Source: Toxoplasma gondii ME49 (taxonomy: Eukaryota > Apicomplexa > Conoidasida > Eucoccidiorida > Sarcocystidae). From it: DNA of 64,000 nt. Numbering within the stretch: the first letter of the stretch is position 1; the number at the start of each line of letters is the position of its first letter. The stretch covers positions 806,001 through 870,000 of the forward strand of contig NC_031479.1 of the NCBI RefSeq assembly GCF_000006565.2, in the 5' to 3' direction. The position numbers and the translations under genes were made by a program. Under the pieces are notes generated by a model. It was given only the letters and a program-made list of their open reading frames with translations. It did not search any database and was not told where the DNA came from. Below, one piece after another: positions 56,901-64,000 of this stretch.

Positions 56901-57777
56901 ACAGAGAAACGGCGCGACGGAGAGTCTGAAGGGAGACCCCGTGGTTTTCGGAGCCCGCTGTGCAAAGGTTTCCCGGCCAGTGCCTCCGCCTCCGGGAGTC
57001 GTATCACATGCAGATACGTCTGGGGCTCTTCCCCACCCGCCGAGAGGCGTTGAATCTCCGTCAGGCGTGACTCCGTTTCCGCTCTCAGGGAACTTTGCGA
57101 CCGGAAACCCGGAGCAGAGATCTTCTGGACTGGACAGCGTACATGGACCTTTTGGCATCTCCTCGGGTGTGGCACAGCGCGAGCACCTTCTTGGGCAAGC
57201 GCCTCTGAACTTTTCCGGTAAACAGAGCCCAGCCAATCCATCGAATTCACCACCATTTCTGAGAGTAACAGGCGACATCAGGACAACGCTCGCCGTTCCG
57301 CCTCAACGACCCGCGTCTCCCATGTCACTCACGCTGAATCGTCTCCTTGCTGCATACGCCGGCCCGGCACCTGAAAAGCTCCTTTCCTGTCCATCTTCCG
57401 TGCCAACGCTCCACCCAGCATCTTCCGCACCGTCTGTCCAGAGAGTTCACCGAGAGTGGGCACCTGGTGGCGGGGCTCCAGGGCTCGTGGAAAGTGGATC
57501 TCGAGGTGCCACTGGCAAGCGCCAGGTGGTGTCAGGGAAAGGGAGCAGAATTGTGGCTTCCAGTAAAACTTCACCGGTGAATGTCGAAGCGCGACAACAG
57601 AATCGCAACGAAAGATTCCAGGGGGGTTCTACACCTCAAGCACCAGGAGCTGGCAAGACCGCAGTTCCCCACTGTACCCTCTTGCCGCAGCCCGCAGGGG
57701 CGTGGCTAAACCGAATGACCCTCAGAGGAGTGGACGACTCCGCGATGGAGAAATGTAAGAAAGAACGGGGAGACTGA
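53986..57777 (+). CDS. Very large disordered single-exon protein (about 1263 aa)
   Basis: Open for nearly 3.9 kb. The frame extends 5' of 53986, but the first residues there come from non-ATG codons, and ATG at 53932 or 53986 are the likely starts (53986 has CGATGG). The protein is Ser/Pro/Gly/Glu-rich throughout and probably unstructured, with a Pro run (FPPPPPPGPRPPSRLPR) around residue 880 and no recognised domain. NSPFRTFFVGGILEEEGEL near the N terminus is a distinctive short block. Length and composition are typical of coccidian regulatory or scaffold proteins. Near the 3' end, GTAAGA at 57755 is a good donor in phase 1 that could skip the TGA at 57777 and join an acceptor ending at 58029, replacing the last eight codons by about 21. 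The stop position is therefore uncertain. Confidence 0.68.
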   Translation: MVTHNVGTHLRLPTEADHLSQPRLACPTRECGDAVAASTFDMATNSPFRTFFVGGILEEEGELSGTGIGCTSNHGRSSGTEKDLTSKCLLDSRLETADEGTTQGIGEDHDVSGVLVKTQEMSFASLKQPFGPAEELNRLEPQGKWDKIGRDITEGRCTSTTSASTLSGSKDNYSSLHQARASSSTTEVDAHSFGSFSPVAFPQTCASRPCSVSSLLSASLVCLVTAPGCSSPHEAPGDGSTPSLSFPPSQLSGEVGYSDSEREGVASLGTGGTSLFLDVPPTSHTPDGSAFASDAAWSFSPSTEADRVLNMLTTETDPLMEYGPEGLREEAGDEALESLPSNLTYASFCRSQDGGEDAESKEARPPVLWHPAKYSPWPNSWRCGQGEKSGEASPGLQRRSPHGLIGPISRSMSEASPRHTSTTASATEPFAETPTLFSVGKTGFGSQADDEHDEPLLAALKPMASFPSHVSQTSASTFSCISAPISPSKLPEATKLSDVQSPSSRRSNASSGGFFPHSDTVCVQRDDGRKEIEGLAVLAEENGCHVVLKTDMNQTGNSRSVPGACSVNRFDQNRCANGGSERWLSSGSGSSHKQNMPMRTEQAGADTGHTLSRPQLPWSRDPQSATETAEQVFPECTRGLFLSSSSANLCASSTSFFDSEAGQGHLSNPTEHSTMSQVPNREQPMVGSENSQFHGWVPPCQLPRGPVYRDTGFRPPRNTSHIGGPLCFHPGYPLQEVSHTCGDQMGSNRREDALSPNAALLGLPSVSLHASESVGPDVNQSWNSCPRNTLLVYTSVGNSRLEGRDGHAVMVPQLQEGEVRGRGSAEQMRGESFRNGFSSGFPVSQGSSRSASSPVCENFSRPFLSAGCQSRPTFPPPPPPGPRPPSRLPRVCSSETQRRPFVATLQEPGGLRPGFQIVDCQRGSGAERGEAAPRVRQETYGHGSAPFRDQATPYDACPPSQFLDNGEVVRGKQRNGATESLKGDPVVFGARCAKVSRPVPPPPGVVSHADTSGALPHPPRGVESPSGVTPFPLSGNFATGNPEQRSSGLDSVHGPFGISSGVAQREHLLGQAPLNFSGKQSPANPSNSPPFLRVTGDIRTTLAVPPQRPASPMSLTLNRLLAAYAGPAPEKLLSCPSSVPTLHPASSAPSVQRVHREWAPGGGAPGLVESGSRGATGKRQVVSGKGSRIVASSKTSPVNVEARQQNRNERFQGGSTPQAPGAGKTAVPHCTLLPQPAGAWLNRMTLRGVDDSAMEKCKKERGD

Positions 57778-60700
57778 AGTTCGTTTCGGTCGATTAGTTG
57801 AGCAAGGCGAACAAAGTCACAGATCTGCCGGTTAGATGAAGCTGAAGACGGTCCCACGCGAACGGAATTTTCTCCGCTGTGGAAGGCGACTCTCTTCTTT
57901 CTCTCCTGCAAAAAATGGAAACAAGACAGTGGAAGTGTCCACGTTGTGAGATGCACTTGGTTTCGCTTGACCCTCTCAGAGGGATCCTGGCGCGAGATGC
58001 AGGGGAGGACGGCGATTTCTTCCGCGCAGCAACACAGGAAAGTTGCCACTTCCTACTGATTCAGGCTAAAAGTCGAGATGTGTTTTTGTCTTGACGCGTC
58101 TCGACGGTGACCTTATTTGACGGCTTTCTAATGGCCCCACCGACTACTACATTGCCCGTACAGCCAAGGCCTGTCAAAGGCTACTTCCGTTCTACTGTCA
58201 TTTGGTGCGTGTCTTGACTTTTTTGGTGGTGAATAACGTTCCTTCTCACTGTAGCTTTTGTTGAAATAATTCTCGAGTAGGAATGCCTGCGAGTTTCCGG
58301 GTTAATGAAGACCATCACCTCTCGATTCTTTCGTGAAGCGGAACACCGTGAAGAGACCGTTGCCTCAGGATGTTTGGCAGGCGTCAATCTGGATGTAGTT
58401 TTCTGTTTCTCATTTCCACGGTTGGAAGGTCCTGTAGTCTATGCTAAGGGAGGCATTCGCCGTACAATCGTTCATGTAGTATCTTTTTGCTCGCGAATGG
58501 AGCCTCTCGTTTACGAACGTCCAACGCGAGTCATCGCGTTTCATGGGGGAAATGCACTATATTGCGCATGTGTAATCTTGCCCATGCCTTTTTATTAATA
58601 CATTTTGCAAGCTTGTCTGTTCCATCCCACATCGACATAGGTCTTGTCAACCCCGACAGGTGAGCGACTCTCGCATTTGCGTCAGGACGAAATGTGAAGT
58701 CGGTCGTTTTCTAGAGAACTTTTCAGAGACCAAGCGAGGGAGACAGATAGGGATGAATCGAACTGCTGTACCCGGTTGCTCTTTGTTAGATCAACGTACA
58801 GTTGCTTTCGTTTCGTTTCTCTTATCGTCGGGACACTTTCGTTCCGTAAGCGCCTTTGAGGATCCCTGTCTTGCTGTCCACTAGTGGTGTAGATCCTGGG
58901 GGGAGTTTCGTCGATGTTTCGGTCTCTGGGGACTGGTCTTGAAGACAGGAACAGCGGGGCTTATCCTCGCAGTTTATCGTCTTCATTTTCTGTTCTTGAG
59001 ATTGCAGTGACAGTGTAGCTCGCGCCCCTACTGGCGCAGTTGGACTTCTTTGTGCACCAGGCAGTATCGCAGGCGCCCATTCTCCACAGCTTCCCTGCAT
59101 CTTTTCGTTGCCCTTGCTCGCTTTAACGTGCTTAGCCCTCCCGTCTCGGTCAGACTGACTCGTTACCGACATTTTCAAGAGAAACAAGCGCCGTCGTCGT
59201 GGCCCTCTCGCGTGTCACCCGTGCATGGAGTGTCTGCCAGGAACAGTGGGATTTCTGGAGAACGAACAGCACTGCGGTTGTTCTTTAAACTGTGAACGCC
59301 TGCAGTGACCCTTACTGTCTGGCGATTTTGAACTTGGAGCTTCCTTCGCATCGGTCGTTTTCTCCGTCTTGCGAGAAAACGACGCTCCCGGTGCTGTTTC
59401 GGTCTGGCGTCGACCAGAGACTTGCACTCTGATGAGTTTGACCAAAGAAGCCTCTCCGAAAAGCGTTGGCAGCGCGGTTTAAAATGTCATTTGTCTGTCT
59501 TTTTGCAATACGATGCAACCAAATTTCTTTGTCTTTGTGAAGTGCACCTTTGTTTTTTATTGGGAGTGCTGCCCAATGACGGTGGTTCGACTCCAAGACA
59601 CTTTTCTATGAACCTTGAAGGCAAATGAAATTGAGAATCTCTCTCCCTCTGTCGCAGTTCGAGGCACCTCGAAACCATGTCTGCAATACCGATGCTTTAG
59701 CATGTTCAGAGACGCTTTTAATGAACGCGCACCATAGTCAATTGGTTCCGACCGTTCCCCTGTCTGAATTCGTAGTATCTACTCCACAGAAAAGCTTAGA
59801 AATAATCTTGTCTCAGATAGTATCACTCTCAGTACGACGGTACTAACTCATTTCACATAAAGCTTCGTTGGGCCCCCAAGGCATGAGATGACATGCCGAT
59901 ACTCCTTCACGAGAGCGCACATTGCCAGTGACAAAGAAAATAGGGTAAGTAGCCATTCGTCTCACGACTTCCCTCCAGAATTCCGCACTTGCACGCAATA
60001 TGCCACACTTGTCGTACGGAATACAATGAGTGATTCTTGCTGTATTCGCTGTCACTAGACACCTGACTGCACTGATACCCCTTCGAAAGAGACTTGCAAT
60101 CAACGCACATGCATGCGGGTTGCTACGTCCATCTAATCCTTTTTTTCTGTGACACTCATCGCCCTTTGTGATTTTTGCATCGCCTACTGGTGCTTTCTCA
60201 GCACAGTTCGTTTTAAATCGCTTCAGGAATTCCCGTCTGCAGATACGAGACTGCCAAGCGGCAGCCATGAAAAAACCGTGTGCTTAGAACATCGAAAAAA
60301 TACACCTTCAGACGAACAGTGACAAAAAAGAAGGCGAAGAAACTTTGCAGGCTGACGAAACGGAGGGACAGCAAAAAGGGATGAATGCGGCGACCCTGGT
60401 AAACACAGAGAAAGTGACTTACACACAACTCAGAGACAAGCCACCGTTTTCTGGGAGTTCGCAAGTGCAGTGTGTTCACAGTCTCCTCATATCTCCCCAG
60501 CTCTCATTCTCTTCTCCTTTTTCTGGCTCCCCCCTCTCCGTCGTCTCCTCGAACTGCCTTTTTCTTCGCTCCTACCGCCCCCACTATCCTGTGGTTCGTC
60601 TCTCCCGGTACACTCAAACCCAAGAGACCCTGTCTCTCTGAAAGAAACCCCGAAAACGTGTTTACGGTTTGAAATCTTGACCAGCGTTTGTGGTCGCTAA

Positions 60701-61026
60701 ATCGTGCCTCTGTTGATGCTTCCTCCTAGGCATCTATCCACACGGCATACGCCACCACATTTTTTCAAGACCCTTTGTCACCCCACTCTTAACCTGTCCC
60801 CCCGTTATACCATTGTCCCCCTCCATAATGTCGTCGCACTTACGACCCTCCTGTGCTGCTCTCCACGCACAGCTCCAACTCCTCTCCACCTGTCTCTTAT
60901 CTGCAGACTTTGCTGGCTACACCCCCTTGCACTTTGCCTCTCATCTAATCCATTCTCATCTCTCTTTTTCGTCGTTTCTGTGTAGAAATGATGGAAACCC
61001 CTGCCCTTTGACTCTCTGAATTTCTT
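57778..61026. other. Intergenic region, right part pyrimidine-rich
   Basis: About 3.2 kb without a firm gene. It contains a short ORF at 57879-58094 with one CxxC (WKCPRCEMHL), the weak - strand ORF 58822-59172, and a - strand open stretch 59596-59312 that could be an exon (NDILNRAANAFRRGFFG). From about 60.4 kb the + strand becomes markedly C/T-rich. Confidence 0.4.
58822..59172 (-). CDS. Weak hypothetical ORF (116 aa) with KTGILKG string
   Basis: ATG at 59172 in an AAAATG context, 116 codons, hydrophilic (Ser, Lys, Gln, Glu). Near the C terminus VDSKTGILKGAYG vaguely recalls the KGILK N-terminal motif of protein phosphatase inhibitor-2, but the other inhibitor-2 motifs were not found downstream. 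It could be the first exon of a split gene, or chance. Confidence 0.25.
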   Translation of the reverse strand: MSVTSQSDRDGRAKHVKASKGNEKMQGSCGEWAPAILPGAQRSPTAPVGARATLSLQSQEQKMKTINCEDKPRCSCLQDQSPETETSTKLPPGSTPLVDSKTGILKGAYGTKVSRR

Positions 61027-62349
61027 TCACCTCAGAAAAGCAGGAAGGGGCAGCAGTCTGCGTTTCTTTTCCGGTGAAGCACTCGCGTCACTCCTCTCAG
61101 ATGCACAATGTCTCTGTCGCTCACCGAGTAACACAGACATGCTCTCTCCGTCACCTTCCGCCTCATCCCCTTCCCTCTCGCCAGGCTCTCCTCTGCTTTT
61201 GTTTTCTGTTCCTTCTTTCCTCTGTCTTCCATCGCCTCTGGTGCATGCAACCTCCTCACTGCCAACAGGCCAGTCTAAGCTGTCGAGAACGGCGGCCCCT
61301 CCATCTCCTCTGCTTGTCACTCTGTTTTTCCCTGGTGTCTGTGCGCCTATGTCTCCTGCTGTGCTTGGAGCGCAGTCGAAGGTTGACAGACAAGACGACA
61401 GTGACTCGTAAGAAGAAAGCAACAAAAAATCACTCGTCGCCTGGAGATAAGTTTTGGCATGACTTGCGTTGGAACGACAGATCGACACATCCCTTCTTCG
61501 ATCTCTTCGCGTTTCCTCTCCACCAGTTCCTTCTTCTTCACCTGAGCCGGCTAGATTCTGCCGTCCCTGATCTCGGTTGTCCCCCGCACCAAATCCCCGC
61601 ATCTTCCCTTTATCCTTCTCGTTTTCAACCCAGGCATCCGTTTCTTCCCTCTCTCCGCATGTCTCCTCGTCTTCTCTTTTGTCTCGTCTACTTTCTGCTC
61701 TTCGACGAAACGACTCTGTTCGTGTACTCGTGGCCAACTGTGTCCCCATTGCCCTGCCTGAGCGGTCTTGCTTTGTCCCCTCCAGGCATGTGCGGCACGG
61801 CGACGACCGCGAAGACACCTCCGTGTTCGGAGACAGTCGCCCCTCGAACGCGCAGGGACTCCGGAGCGCGCCCAAAATTCCCGAAACCTCCAGTCGACGC
61901 GCTCCGGACAAGGGAGAGGCCACTGCGACTCTCTGTCGCCAAGAATGTCCCCTTTGCTCCGTCCTCACTGGCTCGACAAGGTGATGAAAATGGTTCTGTC
62001 GCGTTTGGTCGAGGCTCATTGCCCCGCGGAAGCCATAGCGAAGGATCCATGACTCTTGCGAGGTGCGAGTCTGCGTCTCGGGCCTCATATGACTTGTCGG
62101 CTTGATACGCAGCAGCGCTTTGCTGTTTGGGCCATCACATGCGCTGTTTGCTTCGTCTGAATAGTCCTTCCGTCCCGCTACAGCCTCGTTCCGAGTCGCA
62201 GAGCTCGATTCCCTCTGCTCGTCTTCTTCCTCTTGACCCCCCTTTTCTGCGTGCGGCTTCTCGCCGCGACTCACAGATGTCTTTGGAGACGGAAGCTCTC
62301 CCGCGAGCTCTCTCAGCGCGTGCGAAAAACTCCTGAGGTTCAACTCCAT
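61027..62349 (-). CDS. Charged low-complexity ORF (440 aa from first ATG)
   Basis: The - strand is open from beyond 62600 to a TAA at 61027. The first in-frame ATG is at 62349. The product is extremely rich in Arg, Glu, Ser, Gly and Asp and ends in a basic patch (SPEKKRRLLPLP). No domain. A neat alternative 5' end exists: ATG 62477 (MESELRKAKSRMQKR) with a donor at 62391/62390 joining this frame after ACCTCAG near 62335, but that intron would be only about 55-60 bp. Caution: this strand is purine-rich for about 2 kb, which alone makes long ORFs likely on both strands. The opposite strand is also open at 61074-62105. Confidence 0.38.
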   Translation of the reverse strand: MELNLRSFSHALRELAGELPSPKTSVSRGEKPHAEKGGQEEEDEQRESSSATRNEAVAGRKDYSDEANSACDGPNSKALLRIKPTSHMRPETQTRTSQESWILRYGFRGAMSLDQTRQNHFHHLVEPVRTEQRGHSWRQRVAVASPLSGARRLEVSGILGALRSPCAFEGRLSPNTEVSSRSSPCRTCLEGTKQDRSGRAMGTQLATSTRTESFRRRAESRRDKREDEETCGEREETDAWVENEKDKGKMRGFGAGDNRDQGRQNLAGSGEEEGTGGEETRRDRRRDVSICRSNASHAKTYLQATSDFLLLSSYESLSSCLSTFDCAPSTAGDIGAQTPGKNRVTSRGDGGAAVLDSLDWPVGSEEVACTRGDGRQRKEGTENKSRGEPGEREGDEAEGDGESMSVLLGERQRHCASERSDASASPEKKRRLLPLPAFLR

Positions 62350-64000
62350 TCGAGTCCTGTCTTCGTCGCTGTCCTCGGGCTCTATTCTCACCCTGTACAC
62401 CTTTTCGTTCGGCTGGTGTCGGTGGACCAGGTTCTCTTCTGCATGCGACTCTTCGCCTTTCTCAACTCTGATTCCATTGCGAAACTTATGAATCTCCTGT
62501 CCCACAAGCAGGCAGAACACTCGCAATTGATACGTTCTAACACACTCTTGCCTGACAATTGCACGTACCTTCTTCCACCCTCTTCCCACCTGCAGACACT
62601 GTCCAAATCGCACTCTACGTCACCAAATTGCTTTTCAGATGTCCGTGTAAGCATCGCCACATGCAAATACAAAGAAACATGCACAAATAGGTTTGCACAA
62701 CCAGAACACGTGTTCTTCCACCCGCTCCGGCCTCTCCGTTCTATCTCACCTCATCGATGTTGGCCTTAACCTGTACCCCCAGGCCCACATGCAGAAGCAG
62801 CGATGTCACCCTCTCTCTGTGTTCTCTCGGACTTTGTCTCCCCTTGTCTCCCGATTGGCATGAGAATGGTACAACTTGTATATACGTGACGGTTTTTCAA
62901 ATATACGCTGGATACCACTATACGTAATGTACGTGGCGATTTGTTGCTCGAGAGACGCAGATCCTATGCTTTATACGCGTTGGGGCACCCATGTAACGCG
63001 GCTCCTCTCACCTCTCTGTTTCCATTCATGTCCCCTTGAGCAAGACTCGTTCGCCATCTTTTTTTTGAGCGTATAAAGATATCTTTAGGATTCGAGTGCA
63101 GGCAGAGAGGTATATGCATGCTCAGAGACGCCCACGAGTCGCATGTCTCCTCTGGAGACCTGAGGATTTGTTCAGCTGTATCGACAGGAAGGCGGAGAGA
63201 CCGAAGACGAAAGAAGTGGTCTAGCTGCACCGCCCCCTGTCCTGTGACTGGTTTTTCGATCTTCTTCTCCTCGATTCCCGAGCCACTTTTCTTCTCAAAG
63301 TGAGACTTCCAAGGCGAGGAAAACGTCACGGGGCCGACATACGCCAGCAGCCTGCGTTTCTGGACAGATGGCGCATGCACCGAAGAACCTGGACGCCAGC
63401 GATAAGGCGCGTTGACGGGCGGGGAGGACAGGCGAGGCTTCGCGAATGCCAGGGGGAGCGAGTGTTGAGTAAGAGGCGACATAGCAGCAGTGGAATGAAG
63501 GAAAGACGCGTATCGAAAAGAACTCGCGGTGGGAGGAGCACTCACTGACCGGGGTGTGAGACAGGTAGAAGAAGAAAGAACGACACAGGAAGAGGGGGGT
63601 CGAGGGGAAACGCACCCATACAGCTGGAGATGTACAGGGGAAGGTGAAGCAGCAGCGCGACAGTGGGGTGACTGAGAGGCTGGAGTGTCTCCTGCCTTCT
63701 GTCTCCAGTAACCGGGGACCAGGTGAGAATGAGGACTGTCGCGATACAGGGAAATGCCACAGTTCTCCGCTGACAGTGCAAACCTGTCGAGAACCTGATC
63801 AGCAAAAATTACAGAGAGAAGGAACTCAGTGACGAGCAGGAAGTCAGGCTAGAGGAGACAGAAAGTGCAGACACTTCAGGAATTTCAAGCGGCCCACGAC
63901 GAGGATTCGTGTACTCCACTGGCTTGTCTACTGGTATTGTCACAGAGAGCAGTCGCTTGCTTTTGTGGTGACTCATGTCTCTTGGACAATCTCTGGAAGA
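62350..64000. other. Right edge, unresolved
   Basis: About 1.65 kb. On the - strand 63545-62964 is open; from an in-frame ATG it reads MSPLTQHSLPLAFAKPRL..., an Arg/Ser/Pro-rich N terminus like an organelle presequence, then DHFFRLRSLRLPVDTAEQI. It could be the first exon of a gene whose remaining exons lie to the left, perhaps the 61-62.3 kb ORF. I could not fix a splice path. No RNA genes or repeats were seen. Confidence 0.35.

Noticed and set aside
61074..62105. 343-codon + strand ORF
   Set aside because: Composed of Ser, Pro, Leu, Phe and Cys as expected from a C/T-rich strand. No start context, splice partner or domain.

Overview
The window reads as nuclear DNA of a cyst-forming coccidian apicomplexan, most likely Toxoplasma gondii or a very close relative such as Hammondia or Neospora. 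The reasons are intron-rich genes with AAAATGG-type starts, many GCATGC elements, long Ser/Pro-rich single-exon proteins, (AT)n microsatellites, and a divergent pair of ribosomal protein genes carrying motifs like those described for T. gondii ribosomal promoters. Nothing looks bacterial or viral. I saw no CRISPR array, insertion sequence or intact transposon.

Most genes are split, so single ORFs give only fragments. I rebuilt gene models by matching GT donors to AG acceptors, requiring codon phase to close at every junction, and checking the joined protein against known families. No transcript evidence was available, so every intron is a prediction. The best models close in frame over 3 to 12 exons.

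Layout. 0.4-3.7 kb (+): an RRP15-type ribosome biogenesis factor in 5 exons. 6.6-10.4 kb (+): a 9-exon, probably mitochondrial helical-repeat protein of the apicomplexan HPR type. 11.5-13.1 kb (-): a single-exon coiled-coil protein. 14.5-15.0 kb (+): a small Lys-tailed protein. 16.2-20.3 kb (-): an 8-exon U1A/U2B''-type spliceosomal protein. 23.0-26.1 kb: divergent RPP2 (-) and RPL11 (+) sharing a 635-bp promoter region. 28.48-28.55 kb (-): tRNA-Arg(ACG). 29.0-32.6 kb: candidate secreted or membrane-linked proteins, including one with a signal peptide and one with an N-myristoylation signal. 35.2-40.8 kb (-): a 12-exon multi-pass membrane protein with an EDLPQ motif. 43.3-45.3 kb (-): an alpha/beta hydrolase. 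48.5-50.9 kb (+): an intronless PX-BAR sorting nexin. 54.0-57.8 kb (+): a very long disordered protein. 61.0-62.3 kb (-): a charged, purine-rich ORF that may or may not be a gene.

The genes do not form a single pathway. Four serve core RNA or ribosome functions (RRP15, U1A/U2B'', RPP2, RPL11, plus the tRNA), one probably serves mitochondrial RNA, one serves endosomal membrane traffic, and the rest are lineage-specific membrane or secreted proteins. The least-described items are the 12-exon membrane protein, the HPR protein and the secreted/acylated cluster near 29-32.6 kb.
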